The notes: generated from the sequence alone by a model not told the origin. A stretch of DNA of 64,000 nt from Duganella sp. Root1480D1 (GCF_001427305.1 NZ_LMFZ01000034.1:354085-418084); one strand, 5' to 3'; shown: positions 32,680 through 42,651, counted from the first letter of the stretch. Translations and numbers: made by a program.

Positions 32680-34122
32680 TTAGAACTTGTAGTTGTACGA
32701 CAGGCCAACCAGCGACATGTGGGTCTTCCAGGTGCCGATGGTGGTTTCGCCGTTGCCGGTGCAGGTGCCTGCCGCGGCCAGTGGGCTGCACTGGTTCTGG
32801 TAAGAGGTCGATGCATCATCGAACTTCAGGAAGCTGTATGCCAGGTCGATCGAGGAGTTGGCCGACACCTTCCAGTTTGCACCGAAGGAGATCTGCTTGC
32901 GGTCCGAATCAGGCAGTGCTGCGTGGCGCAGGGATGCCTTGTCCACTGGGGACTCGTCGATTGCCACACCGGCGCGCAGCAGCCACGCGTCGTTCAGCTT
33001 GTAGTTCATGCCCAGCGATGCGCGCATGGTGTTTTTCCATTGCTGGCGGATCACTTCGTCGCCTTCGCCGGTGCCCACGAACTGAATGTTCAGGTTTTCC
33101 ATGCGGGAGTGACGCGACCAGGTCAGGTCAGCCATCAGAGCCAGCTTGTCGTCGATCTGGGAGAACACGTTGGCCGACAGGGTTTCCGGGGTCTTGATGT
33201 CAACCAGCGCTGGCGAGTTGGTCTTGCGCGAGGAAGCTTGCAGCACCGCGTTCACGACTGGATCGGTGGTCACGCCGGAGAAGTCCCATACTGCGTCGCC
33301 CTTCAGCTTGTGATGGATCGACGAACGGTAGGACAGGCCGAAGCGGGTGTCCTGGGTCAGGTTGAACATGTAGCCCAGGTTGAAGCCTACGCCCCAATCC
33401 TTGCCGTCCATGGTGGCATGCGCGTCTTTGACGGCTGCCAGGGCTGCCGGGTTGCCGCCTTTGGCGACGATTGCTTGCAGCAGCGCAGCGCGGCGCGCGG
33501 CAATCGCTGGGTTCGCTGCGTTGGCGTTCAGGAAGATGATGGAACCAGGCACGTCAACGCCCTGGCCCAGCTTGGCCTTCATGAACTCGGCATCGATACC
33601 GAAGCCGAAGGAGTGGCGCTCGTTCAGCTTGAAGGAGACGGATGGGTTCAGGGTGACCGACTTCAGGTCGATCTTGGTCAGCGCGTAGCGGCCGGTCCAG
33701 TTGTTGTCATAGTCCAGCTTTGCGCCGTAAGGCACGAAGGTACCAAAGCCCAGGGCCCACTGGTCGTTCAGCTTGTGGGAGATGTACAGGGATGGTGCAG
33801 CGACCGCGTTCGGCGCGTAGTCGTCCTGGGTGGCAGTGCCGCCAGCCGGGGTGCCGGTGAAGCGCTTCGAACCCTGGTCTTCGTAGCTCGAATGCGGTAC
33901 CACGGCGGTGATGCCGCCGGAGAATTGGGTGCCTTCCAGACGGGACAGGCCGGCTGGGTTGGCGAAAATGGTGGAAGCGTCGGCAGCTTCAGCGGTATTG
34001 GAATCCGCAGTGCCTTGGCCGGACACCGACTGGGAACCGAAGCGGTAACCGGATGCGTTAGCGTTCATTGCGGCAGCCGACAGCGCTGCAGCAATCATCA
34101 GGGAGAGGTATTTTGGGTTCAA
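32680..34122 (-). CDS. Outer-membrane transport protein, FadL/OMPP1/TodX family
   Basis: A 480-aa beta-barrel for uptake of long-chain fatty acids or other hydrophobic compounds. Residues 1-23 are the signal peptide (ANA-SG). The mature N-terminus SGYRFGSQSVSGQGTADSNT and the motif ASTIFANPAGLSRLEG are diagnostic for the family (the plug region with NPAG). The C-terminus ends LVGLSYNYKF with the terminal aromatic residue needed for barrel assembly. A terminator follows. It lies downstream of the RND operon, but a terminator separates them. Substrate unknown. Confidence 0.9.
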   Translation of the reverse strand: MNPKYLSLMIAAALSAAAMNANASGYRFGSQSVSGQGTADSNTAEAADASTIFANPAGLSRLEGTQFSGGITAVVPHSSYEDQGSKRFTGTPAGGTATQDDYAPNAVAAPSLYISHKLNDQWALGFGTFVPYGAKLDYDNNWTGRYALTKIDLKSVTLNPSVSFKLNERHSFGFGIDAEFMKAKLGQGVDVPGSIIFLNANAANPAIAARRAALLQAIVAKGGNPAALAAVKDAHATMDGKDWGVGFNLGYMFNLTQDTRFGLSYRSSIHHKLKGDAVWDFSGVTTDPVVNAVLQASSRKTNSPALVDIKTPETLSANVFSQIDDKLALMADLTWSRHSRMENLNIQFVGTGEGDEVIRQQWKNTMRASLGMNYKLNDAWLLRAGVAIDESPVDKASLRHAALPDSDRKQISFGANWKVSANSSIDLAYSFLKFDDASTSYQNQCSPLAAAGTCTGNGETTIGTWKTHMSLVGLSYNYKF

Positions 34123-34241
34123 GGTAGGTCTCGGCTGTTCGTTATTGATATATGTTTAACCTTGCGCGATTAGAAAATGCGCAAGGGCACCGAAGTCTAC
34201 ACTAAAACAGTACGACGGTGCTTTTTGATTGAAAATAGTTT

Positions 34242-34266
34242 AAGAAAACAGGGCCCGCAGGCCCTC
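34242..34266 (-). terminator. Rho-independent terminator of the second RND gene
   Basis: AGGGCC-TGCG-GGCCCT-type stem (34250-34265) followed on the minus strand by TTTTCTT, just past the stop codon of the RND permease gene. Confidence 0.8.
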
Positions 34267-34278
34267 TTTCCCAGGGGA

Positions 34279-37200
34279 TCAGGCCATCCCTCTTTGTTGC
34301 TTTCTGGTTACAAGCGAGAACAGCTTCACAACAAGGCGGAATGCCAGGCGGACAAACAGCAAGGCCAGGATCGCTTCCACGAACGTCAGCAGGAAAGCTG
34401 CTGCCGCACCCCAGCGCTCGTCGCGGCGGTGGAACTTGGCAATCATGCGGTCCTTGGCAATCTCGATGCTGTCGTAGAAAGTCGGCACGACCAGCAAAGT
34501 GAGCAGCGTGGACGTGACCGTACCGCCAATGATCGCCACCGCCATCGGCGCATAGAACTGGCCGCCATCGCCCCAGCCGATGGCCACCGGCATCATGCCG
34601 GCAATCAGGGCAAAGGTCGTCATCAGGATCGGGCGCAGGCGCATGCGGCCGGCGTTCATCAGCGCATCTTCGCGGCTGACGCCCTCTTCTTCCTGCTTGC
34701 GGGCGGCGTCGAGCAGCAGGATCGCATTCTTGGCGACCAGGCCCATCAGCATGATCACCCCGATCAGCGACATCAGGTTCAGCGTGTTGTGGGTGAACAG
34801 CAGGCCCAGCACCACGCCGATCAGGGACAGCGGCAGCGACAGCATCACCGCGCCCGGCGCCGTGAAGGAGCCGAACTGCATCACCAGCACCAGGTACATC
34901 AAGCCGATGCCCGCCAGCAGGGCAATGCCCATGGCGCCGAACACTTCATTCTGGTCCTTGCCGGCGCCGCCCACATCCATGCCGAAGCCCGGCGGGAAGT
35001 TCATTTCCTTGGCGATCTTCTGGGCATCCTTGTTCACTTCGCCAGCCGAACGGCCTTCCACGTTGGCGGTGACGGAAATGGTACGCATGCCGTTCAGGTG
35101 ACGGATGGCAGCCGGCCCCTTGCCCATCGTGATCTTGGCGATCTGGTCCAGCGGCACCATCTGGCCGGTGCCCGGCACGCTGATCGGCAAGCGTTCGATG
35201 TTTTCCGGGCTCAGGCGGTCCAGCGGATGCAGGCGCACTGCCACGTCACGGGTTTCGCCGGTCGGGTCAACCCAGTCGCCCACCTCGATGCCGGCAAAGG
35301 CCACGCGCAGCGAGGTGGCTGCATCGCCGGCCGAAATGCCCATCGAATTGGCCAGGCCGCGGTTCAGTTCGATTTGCAGTTCGGACTTCGGATCCTGTTC
35401 CGACAGGCCCACATCCACCGCGCCGTTGACCTGGCGCAGCCTTTCCATGAACTGGCTGGTCAGTTCCATCAGCTTGCGCGAATCGGGACCGATAAAGTCG
35501 ATCTGCACCGGCTTGCGGCCATTGTTGGAGAAGTCGTCGATCACGGTGAACTCGCCGCCCACCATGCCCGCCAGCTTCTGGCGCAACTCGCTGCCGATAT
35601 CCTGGGCATTGCGCTTGCGTTCACTGCGCTTGCCGATATCCACATAAATCGAGCCGCCGGCCAGGTTGACATTCACATTGGTGGCCTTGACGTCCTTGAT
35701 GCCAAGCGCGATCTCGGAGACCTTGCTCATTTTGCTGCGGGTAAAGGCCAGGCTGGAGGAAGACGGCGTGCGCACTTCCACCTTGATCAAGCCGATATCC
35801 TGCTTCGGCAGGAAGCTCGTGCCGCCCATGGTGGCCTGCAGCACGATGGCGCCAACGAAGGTGGCAAAGGCGATCACGGCCATCCAGCGGCGGTGGTGCA
35901 GCGCCCAGGCGATCACCTTGCCGTAACGGTCGGCCTGGTGGTCGAACCAGTGGTTGAAATTGTCGAGCGCCTTGCCAATGCCCTTCTTCGGCGCCGTGTG
36001 ATGGTCCGGCGGGTCGCCCCAGAAGGCCGACAGCATCGGGTCCAGCGTGAAGGAAATGAACAGCGACACCGCCACCGAGCAGGTCACGGTCAGTGCGAAG
36101 GGACGGAACCACTGGCCGGCCATGCCGCCCATGAAGGCGACAGGAATGAACACCGCCATGATGGAGAAGGTGGTCGCTGCCACGGCCAGGCCGATTTCGG
36201 CCGTGCCGTTCAGGGCCGCGCTGCGGCGGTCGGAACCGTTCTGCATATGGCGCACGATGTTTTCACGCACCACGATCGCATCGTCGATCAGCACGCCGAT
36301 CGCCAGCGACAGGCCGAGCAGGGTCATGAAGTTCAGGGTGAAACCGCACAGCCACACCGCGATGAAGGCCGCGATCACGGAGGTCGGCAGCGACAGCGCG
36401 GTGATCAGGGTGGAGCGCCAGGAATTGAGGAAGGCGTACACCACGAAAATGGTCAGCACGGCGCCGAACACCAGTGCTTCGACCACGTTGTTCAGCGAAC
36501 GCTGGGCCTGTTCACCGCCGTCGCGGGTAATTTCCAGCTTGCTGCCCTGCCCTTCGGCCGCCAGCTCCTTGTTGATGGTATCCACCAGCGTGCGGATTTT
36601 CTTGGCTACCGAAACAGCCGACGCGTCGCGCGCGCGGATCACGAACAGGCCCACATTGTCCTTGCTGGACCGCAGGCTGACGTTATTGACCTCGGCAAAA
36701 CCGTCCTCGATGGTCGCCACCTGGCCCAGGCGCACCAGCATATCGCCATTGCGCTTGACCACCACGTCCTTGAATTCTTCCGGACGCTCGATGCGGCCCA
36801 CCAGGCGGATCGCCGATTCTTCCAAAGTGCCGCGCACCTTGCCCACCGGCGCATTGGTGTTCTGCATGCGCAGGGCGTTGGCCACATCCGACACCGACAC
36901 ATTGTATTCACGCAGCTTCTCGGCGCGCAACAGCACCGACAGTTCGCGGCGCAGCGCACCGTTGACGTTGACCACCGCCACGCCATCGAGCGCACGGAAG
37001 CGGTCGGCCAGCTTGTCTTCGGCCAGGCGCGAGATGGCGGCGTGCGACTGCTTGGTGGACGACAGCGCCAGTTGCATCACCGGCTCCTGGCTGGTGTCGA
37101 AGCGCTGGATCATCGGCTCGCGCATCTCGGTCGGCAGCTTGTAGCGTACCGCGGCGATGGCGTTGCGTACCTCGTCGGACGCTTCGATCAGGTTCTTGTC

Positions 37201-37491
37201 GAAGCTGAACTCGATTTCGAAGGTCGCCACGCCTTCGCGCGCTTCCGTTTCAATCTGGGTCACGCCGGTAATCGACTGCAGCGACTTTTCCAGGCGGTTG
37301 ACTACCTCGCGTTCCACCGTTTCCGGCGAAGCGCCGGGATAAGGAATGTTGATGAACAGGGCCGGGACTTCGACGTCCGGGTTCTGGTTGACGCGCAATT
37401 TGGACAGGGCCAGCAAACCCATCGCCATCATTGCCACGATCAGCACGATCATCGCGACCGGCCGTTTCACACTGAAGTTAGATAAAAACAT
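34279..37491 (-). CDS. RND efflux permease (HAE-1-like), copy 2
   Basis: A 1070-aa inner-membrane pump component driven by the proton gradient. It has the 12-span plan with two large periplasmic loops. TM4 carries the family motif IGVLIDDAIVVRENIV, with the paired Asp residues of proton transfer; GAVMLSLPLSLIGVVLGL and LMGLVAKNAILLLDAARKQE mark the second half. Porter-domain signatures such as PYPGASPETVEREVVNRLEK are present. It is a close paralogue of the pump encoded 72 bp upstream, from which it is separated by a terminator. Subgroup resemblance is to MdtB/MexF-like multidrug pumps; the substrate is unknown. Confidence 0.92.
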   Translation of the reverse strand: MFLSNFSVKRPVAMIVLIVAMMAMGLLALSKLRVNQNPDVEVPALFINIPYPGASPETVEREVVNRLEKSLQSITGVTQIETEAREGVATFEIEFSFDKNLIEASDEVRNAIAAVRYKLPTEMREPMIQRFDTSQEPVMQLALSSTKQSHAAISRLAEDKLADRFRALDGVAVVNVNGALRRELSVLLRAEKLREYNVSVSDVANALRMQNTNAPVGKVRGTLEESAIRLVGRIERPEEFKDVVVKRNGDMLVRLGQVATIEDGFAEVNNVSLRSSKDNVGLFVIRARDASAVSVAKKIRTLVDTINKELAAEGQGSKLEITRDGGEQAQRSLNNVVEALVFGAVLTIFVVYAFLNSWRSTLITALSLPTSVIAAFIAVWLCGFTLNFMTLLGLSLAIGVLIDDAIVVRENIVRHMQNGSDRRSAALNGTAEIGLAVAATTFSIMAVFIPVAFMGGMAGQWFRPFALTVTCSVAVSLFISFTLDPMLSAFWGDPPDHHTAPKKGIGKALDNFNHWFDHQADRYGKVIAWALHHRRWMAVIAFATFVGAIVLQATMGGTSFLPKQDIGLIKVEVRTPSSSSLAFTRSKMSKVSEIALGIKDVKATNVNVNLAGGSIYVDIGKRSERKRNAQDIGSELRQKLAGMVGGEFTVIDDFSNNGRKPVQIDFIGPDSRKLMELTSQFMERLRQVNGAVDVGLSEQDPKSELQIELNRGLANSMGISAGDAATSLRVAFAGIEVGDWVDPTGETRDVAVRLHPLDRLSPENIERLPISVPGTGQMVPLDQIAKITMGKGPAAIRHLNGMRTISVTANVEGRSAGEVNKDAQKIAKEMNFPPGFGMDVGGAGKDQNEVFGAMGIALLAGIGLMYLVLVMQFGSFTAPGAVMLSLPLSLIGVVLGLLFTHNTLNLMSLIGVIMLMGLVAKNAILLLDAARKQEEEGVSREDALMNAGRMRLRPILMTTFALIAGMMPVAIGWGDGGQFYAPMAVAIIGGTVTSTLLTLLVVPTFYDSIEIAKDRMIAKFHRRDERWGAAAAFLLTFVEAILALLFVRLAFRLVVKLFSLVTRKQQRGMA

Positions 37492-37521
37492 TGATTAACT
37501 TTTTGTTAATTTGTGATGTAT

Positions 37522-37545
37522 CAAAAAAGGGCCCGGGGGCCCTTC
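37522..37545 (-). terminator. Rho-independent terminator between the two RND genes
   Basis: AAGGGCCC-CC-GGGCCCTT (37527-37544, minus strand) is followed by six T residues. It lies between the paralogous pump genes, so transcription of the second copy may be attenuated or depend on its own promoter. Confidence 0.8.
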
Positions 37546-37563
37546 CTTGGTCCTGCCGGCAGG

Positions 37564-40500
37564 TCAGGCCATGTTCGCCTGGCGGCCACGGCCGGTGGCC
37601 AGGACGAACAGCTTCTTGAGCAAGCGGTACACCAGGCGCACGAAGAGCAGCGCCAGGATCGCTTCCACGAAAGTGAGCACGAAGGCCACGGCAGTGTTCC
37701 AGCGTTCCGCGCGCAACTTGAACTTGGCCACCATGCTGTCGCGGGTGATTTCGATGCTGTCGTAGAAGGTCGGCACCACCAGCAGGGTCAGCAGGGTGGA
37801 AGTGATGGTGCCGCCGATAATGGCCACCGCCATCGGGCGGTAGAACTCACCGCCATCGCCCATGCCGATGGCCACTGGCATCATGCCCGCGATCAGCGCG
37901 AAGGTCGTCATCAGGATCGGGCGCAGGCGCATGCGGCCGGCATACATCAGCGCATCTTCGCGACCGTAGCCCTCTTCTTCGCGCTTGCGCGCCGCATCAA
38001 GCAGCAGGATGGCGTTCTTGGCCACCAGGCCCATCAGCATGATCACCCCGATAAAGCTCATCAGGTTCAGCGTGCCCCCAGTTAGCAGCAGGCCGACCAC
38101 CACGCCGATCAGGGACAGCGGCAAGGACAGCATCACCGCGCCCGGCGCCGTAAAGGAGCCGAACTGCATCACCAACACCAGGTACATCAGGCCAATGCCG
38201 GACACCAGGGCAATGCCCATCGCGCCGAACACTTCCGCCTGGTCCTTGCCGGAGCCGCCCACGTCCATGCCGAAGCCCGGCGGGTAGTCCATTTGCGTTG
38301 CCAGCTTGCGGGCTTCCTCGATCACCTCGCCGTTCGAACGCCCTTCCACGTTGGCCGAGACCGACACCATGCGCTTGCCGTTCTTGTGGCGGATGGTGGC
38401 CGGGCCCTTGCCCATCGTGATCTTGGCAATCTGGTCCAGCGGCACCATCTGGTTGGTGCCGGTCACGGCGATTGGCAGGCGCTCGATGTTATCGGGGCTG
38501 ACGCGATCTTCCGGATGCAGGCGTACTGCCACGTCGCGGGTCTCGCCGGTCGGATCGACCCAATCGCCCACTTCGATACCGGCGAAGGCGACGCGCAGGG
38601 ATTGCGCCGCATCGCCGGCGGAAATGCCCATCGAGTTGGCCAGGCCTCGGTTCAGCTCAATCTGCAGCTCGTCTTTCGGATCCTGTTCGGACAGGCCGAC
38701 GTCGACCGCACCTTTGACCTGGCGCAGCTTCTCCATGTACTGGTTGGTGATCTCCATCAGCTTGCGCGAATCCGGGCCGACGAAGTCGATCTGCACCGGC
38801 TTGCGGGCGCCGTTGTTGATGTCTTCCAGCACCACGAACTCGCCGCCCACCAGGCCGGCCAGCTTCTGGCGCAGTTCCATGCCGATTTCGGTGGCGTCGC
38901 GCTTGCGCTCCTTGCGCTTGCCGATGTCGACCCAGATACGGCCGCCCGACAGGTTGACGTAGGTGCTGGTCGCCTTCACTTCCTTGATGGTGTGGGCGAT
39001 CTGCGCAGCCTTGTCCATCTTGGTCTTGGTGTAATCGAGGCTGGACGAGGATGGCGTGCGCACGTCGATGGCGATTGTGCCGAAGTCCACTTTAGGCAGG
39101 AAGCTCGAGCCGCCCAGGGTACCCTGCAAGAACAGCGCGCCAACAAAGGTTGCCACCGCAATCACTGCCATCCAGCGGCGGTGGTGCAGCGCCCAGGCAA
39201 TCACCTTGCCGTAGCGATCGGCCTGGTGGTCGAACCAGTGATTGAACTTGTCGAGCACCTTGCCGATGCCCTTCTTCGGCGCGCTGTGGTGATCAGGCGG
39301 ATCGCCCCAGTAAGCCGACAGCATCGGGTCCAGCGTAAAGGAAATGAACAGCGAAACAGCCACCGAACAGGTCACGGTCAGCGCGAATGGACGGAACCAT
39401 TCGCCCGGCATGCCGCCCATGAAGGCGACCGGGATGAACACGGCCATGATGGAGAAAGTGGTTGCCGCCACGGCCAGGCCGATTTCGGCCGTGCCTTCCA
39501 GCGCTGCCTTGCGGCGATCGGAACCGTTCTGCATATGGCGCACGATGTTTTCACGCACCACGATCGCATCGTCGATCAGCACGCCGATCGCTAGCGACAG
39601 GCCGAGCAGGGTCATGAAATTCAGGGTAAAGCCGCACAGCCAGACCGCGATGAAGGCCGCCACCACCGACGTTGGCAGCGACAGCGCGGTGATCAGGGTG
39701 GAGCGCCAGGAATTGAGGAAGGCGTACACCACGAAAATGGTCAGCACGGCGCCGAACACCAGCGCCTCGATCACGTTGTTCAGGGAATCCTGCGCGTCTT
39801 CGCCGCCGTCGCGCGTGACTTCCAGCGAGGTGCCCTGGCCTTCGTCCTTGAACTCCTTGTTGATCTCGTCGGTCAGCTTGCGTACTGCCTTGGCCACCGA
39901 TACGGTGGAAGCGTCGCGGGCGCGGATCACGGCCAGGCCGACGTTCGGCTTGCCCGAGCGCAGGCTGACGTTATTGATTTCGGCAAAGCCGTCTTCAATG
40001 GTGGCGACCTGGCCCAGGCGCACCAGCTGGTCGCCATTGCGCTTGACCACGATGTCCTTGAATTCTTCCGGACGCTCGATGCGGCCCACCAGGCGGATCG
40101 CCTTCTCTTCCAGGTCGCCGCGCACCTTGCCTACCGGGGCATTGGTGTTCTGCATGCGCACCGCATTGGCCACTTCGGCTACCGAGACATTGAACTCGCG
40201 CAGCTTGTCGGCGCGCAGCAGCACCGACAGTTCGCGGCGCAGCGAGCCGTTGACGTTGACCACCGCCACGCCATCCAGCGCGCGGTAGCGGTCAGCCAGC
40301 TTGTCTTCGGCCAGGCGCGACAGCACGGCGTGCGACTGGGTCTTGGACGACAGCGACATCTGCATGATCGGGTCGGCCGAGGTGTCGATACGCTGGATCA
40401 TCGGCTCGCGCATCTCGGTCGGCAGCTTGTAGCGCACCGAAGCGATGGCGTTGCGCACCTCGTCGGACGCTTCGATCAGGTTCTTCTGGAACGTGAAGCG

Positions 40501-40779
40501 CATTTCGATGGTGGCACTGCCCTCGCGCGAGGTCGAGTACAGGTCGGTCACGCCGGCGATCGATTGCAGCGACTTTTCCAGGCGGTTGACCACCTCGCGT
40601 TCGACCGTTTCCGGCGAAGCGCCCGGATACGGGATGTTGACGATCAACAGCGGAATCTCGACGTCGGGATTCTGGTTGACGCGCAGCTTGGACAGGGCCA
40701 GCAGGCCCATGGCCATCATTGCCACGATCAGCACGATCATGGCGACGGGGCGCTTGATACTGAAATTGGAAAGGAACAT
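37564..40779 (-). CDS. RND efflux permease (HAE-1-like), copy 1
   Basis: A 1071-aa pump, nearly collinear with and highly similar to the downstream copy. The start at 40779 (MFLSNFSIKR) is chosen because the paralogue begins with the same residues and the extra upstream in-frame codons are not shared. The same TM4 motif IGVLIDDAIVVRENIV is intact. Differences cluster in the periplasmic porter loops, for example SIAGVTDLYSTSREGSATIE against SITGVTQIETEAREGVATFE, which suggests distinct substrate pockets. It follows the adaptor gene by 40 bp and is the likely direct partner of that adaptor. Confidence 0.93.
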   Translation of the reverse strand: MFLSNFSIKRPVAMIVLIVAMMAMGLLALSKLRVNQNPDVEIPLLIVNIPYPGASPETVEREVVNRLEKSLQSIAGVTDLYSTSREGSATIEMRFTFQKNLIEASDEVRNAIASVRYKLPTEMREPMIQRIDTSADPIMQMSLSSKTQSHAVLSRLAEDKLADRYRALDGVAVVNVNGSLRRELSVLLRADKLREFNVSVAEVANAVRMQNTNAPVGKVRGDLEEKAIRLVGRIERPEEFKDIVVKRNGDQLVRLGQVATIEDGFAEINNVSLRSGKPNVGLAVIRARDASTVSVAKAVRKLTDEINKEFKDEGQGTSLEVTRDGGEDAQDSLNNVIEALVFGAVLTIFVVYAFLNSWRSTLITALSLPTSVVAAFIAVWLCGFTLNFMTLLGLSLAIGVLIDDAIVVRENIVRHMQNGSDRRKAALEGTAEIGLAVAATTFSIMAVFIPVAFMGGMPGEWFRPFALTVTCSVAVSLFISFTLDPMLSAYWGDPPDHHSAPKKGIGKVLDKFNHWFDHQADRYGKVIAWALHHRRWMAVIAVATFVGALFLQGTLGGSSFLPKVDFGTIAIDVRTPSSSSLDYTKTKMDKAAQIAHTIKEVKATSTYVNLSGGRIWVDIGKRKERKRDATEIGMELRQKLAGLVGGEFVVLEDINNGARKPVQIDFVGPDSRKLMEITNQYMEKLRQVKGAVDVGLSEQDPKDELQIELNRGLANSMGISAGDAAQSLRVAFAGIEVGDWVDPTGETRDVAVRLHPEDRVSPDNIERLPIAVTGTNQMVPLDQIAKITMGKGPATIRHKNGKRMVSVSANVEGRSNGEVIEEARKLATQMDYPPGFGMDVGGSGKDQAEVFGAMGIALVSGIGLMYLVLVMQFGSFTAPGAVMLSLPLSLIGVVVGLLLTGGTLNLMSFIGVIMLMGLVAKNAILLLDAARKREEEGYGREDALMYAGRMRLRPILMTTFALIAGMMPVAIGMGDGGEFYRPMAVAIIGGTITSTLLTLLVVPTFYDSIEITRDSMVAKFKLRAERWNTAVAFVLTFVEAILALLFVRLVYRLLKKLFVLATGRGRQANMA

Positions 40780-40819
40780 GGTTTGGTTTCCCCGGTTGCC
40801 CTGGATTGCTATGTTTCTT

Positions 40820-42004
40820 TTAGTTGCCTTTGACGGCATCGGCCGGCACCGAGGCGGAAGCGACTGCCTTGTTGATCTGCAGGTCGACTTTCTGGCCGTC
40901 GCGGAAACCGGAGGCCGGGGTGCGCATCACGATGTCGCCCTTGGACAGGCCGGTCTGCACCTGCCAGTTGCCGCTGCGCGCATCGCGGGCGCCCATCTGG
41001 AGCGTGGCTTTGGCCAGGGCCTTGTCCTTGATCTTCCAGACATAGGTAGTGTCGCCTTGCTTGACCAGGGCCGATTCCGGCACCATCAGGGCCGACGTGG
41101 TTTCCGCTTCGATGCGGCCTTCGGCAAACAGGCCGGCAACGCGCGGCAGGTTCTTGTCGGCGAAATCGACCAGCACTTCCACCTGGCGGGTGACAGGGTT
41201 GGCAGCCGGGTCGACGCGCTTGACCTTGCCCAGGAAATTCTGGCCCGGGTAGCCGTTGATGGCGAACACCACGCCCTGCCCTGCTTTCACCACGCCTACC
41301 GAGTCGGCCGAGACGCGGCCCTCAAAGCGCATCGAAGCCGGGTCGACCACTTTCACCAGTTCCTTGCCGATTTGCGCGGTGTCGCCGGCCGAGACTTTAC
41401 GCTCGGAGACGATGCCGTCGAACGGCGCGCGCACCAGGGTGCGGGTCAGTTGCTGGTTGGCGGCGACCAGGCGGGCCTTGGCGGCCGACAGGTCGGATTG
41501 GGCATTGTTACGGCGCACTTCCGCGTCTTCCAGCACCTGGGAGGACACCATACCGGAGGCTTTCAGGGTCTTCTGGCGGGCCAGCACGCGTTCGGCCTGG
41601 TCCATCGACTGGGTCGAGGCGCGCACCGCCTCCTGGGCCGAGTTCAGCGCGTCGCGCAAGGAGGTGTCGTCCAGGCGCACCAGCAGGTCGCCTTTTTTCA
41701 CCGGCTCGCCGTTCTCTTTCAGCACTTGCATGACGACGGCGCCAACTTCGGCGCGCAGGTCGGCCTTGCGCTCAGGCTGGATGGAGCCGGTGACCACCGG
41801 GCCGGACGACAGGGCATTGCTTTCCACCGTCACCAGATCTTCAGATGCAACCTGCAGCGTTGCAAGCTTCTTGTCATCGCCCTTGCCTTTCGCGTCGGCA
41901 GTCGCCGAAGCGCTGGCCTTGCCGGCTTCAGGCGCCTTGTCGGACTTGCCGCAAGCGACCAGCGCGGATGCAACGGCGAGAGCTAATAGGGTTTTACGCA
42001 ACAT
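40820..42004 (-). CDS. RND efflux periplasmic adaptor (membrane fusion protein)
   Basis: A 394-aa lipoprotein adaptor that connects the pump to an outer-membrane channel. The start at 42004 (MLRKTLLAL) has GGAGA six bases upstream. The lipobox LVAC places the acylated Cys at residue 18. The lipoyl half-motif AEVGAVVMQVLKENGEPVKK and its partner TLVRAPFDGIVSERKVSAGD flank a coiled-coil hairpin, and the beta-barrel and membrane-proximal domains follow. A low-complexity linker (residues 20-45) follows the Cys. No TolC-like gene is in the window, so the channel must be encoded elsewhere. Confidence 0.92.
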   Translation of the reverse strand: MLRKTLLALAVASALVACGKSDKAPEAGKASASATADAKGKGDDKKLATLQVASEDLVTVESNALSSGPVVTGSIQPERKADLRAEVGAVVMQVLKENGEPVKKGDLLVRLDDTSLRDALNSAQEAVRASTQSMDQAERVLARQKTLKASGMVSSQVLEDAEVRRNNAQSDLSAAKARLVAANQQLTRTLVRAPFDGIVSERKVSAGDTAQIGKELVKVVDPASMRFEGRVSADSVGVVKAGQGVVFAINGYPGQNFLGKVKRVDPAANPVTRQVEVLVDFADKNLPRVAGLFAEGRIEAETTSALMVPESALVKQGDTTYVWKIKDKALAKATLQMGARDARSGNWQVQTGLSKGDIVMRTPASGFRDGQKVDLQINKAVASASVPADAVKGN

Positions 42005-42180
42005 GTGAATCTCCAGTTTGGTGGACGGCTTATTTGAATATTGAATGCATACTTCTGCAGCGTGCAAAAGTATCCTTTTACAGAGGGAGAGTGTCAATTC
42101 ACCGCGGGCCAGACTGCGGGTTTTTAGGGCTGGACTGCAGGATTCGCGGATGAACCGCAAAAATGAAGACTGAACGGCTG

Positions 42181-42214
42181 ATCCGGATTATTACATTAGT
42201 GTAGCAATCCGGAT
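42181..42214. promoter_or_regulatory. Inverted repeat upstream of the RND operon
   Basis: ATCCGGATT and AATCCGGAT form perfect 9-bp arms around ATTACATTAGTGTAGC, which itself contains TACA-TTAG-TGTA. It is 177 bp upstream of the adaptor start and just past the end of the DUF212 gene. It could be a repressor (TetR-like) operator for the efflux operon or a hairpin at the end of the upstream transcript; no T-run supports termination. Confidence 0.4.
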
Positions 42215-42228
42215 GGATTTGGAGGGGA

Positions 42229-42651
42229 TTAAACGCGGGGGAACAGGGCAAAAATGATGTGGCCCATCGCAATACCGGTGGCCAGGCCGCCGCTGATCTC
42301 AATCACGGTATGGCCCATCCGTTCGCGCAGCCATTTGTGGTCCGTGGCATCCTTGGCCAGGCGGTTGATGGCAGCTGCCTGACGGCCGACGTGCTGGCGC
42401 AGGCTGTTGGCATCGATGATCACGATGAAGCACAGCGCGACCGCCACGCCGAAAGCCGGGTGGCCGATGCCTTCGCGCAGGGCGATCAGGGTCGCCATGC
42501 TGGAGACCACGGCGCTGTGGTTGGATGGGAAACCGCCATTCCCGACCAGGTTGAATGCCCATTTGCGGGCTTTGATACTGTTAATCAGGAATTTGATCGG
42601 ACCGACAGTAATCCAGGTCAAAACAGGCGTCAGCAGGTAAGCGAGATCCAT
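42229..42651 (-). CDS. Divergent PAP2/DUF212 family membrane protein (YuiD-like)
   Basis: A 140-aa membrane protein. The motif GGFPSNHSAVVSS and later QHVGRQAAAIN and GHTVIEISGGLATGI place it in the DUF212 family, distantly related to PAP2 acid phosphatases and vanadium haloperoxidases. The SNHS motif and the later His are the remnants of the phosphatase site. The cellular role is unknown. It is divergent from the DUF475 gene. Confidence 0.85.
   Translation of the reverse strand: MDLAYLLTPVLTWITVGPIKFLINSIKARKWAFNLVGNGGFPSNHSAVVSSMATLIALREGIGHPAFGVAVALCFIVIIDANSLRQHVGRQAAAINRLAKDATDHKWLRERMGHTVIEISGGLATGIAMGHIIFALFPRV

Noticed and set aside
32520..33197. Continuation of the old-yellow-enzyme frame into the fadL region
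   Set aside because: After codon 37 there is no similarity to OYE, and the frame runs antisense through fadL and its terminator.
34177..37485. Open frame of 1102 codons on the plus strand opposite the RND pump
   Set aside because: It is His/Gln/Arg-rich and mirrors the codon structure of the true RND gene on the other strand; no family motif is seen.
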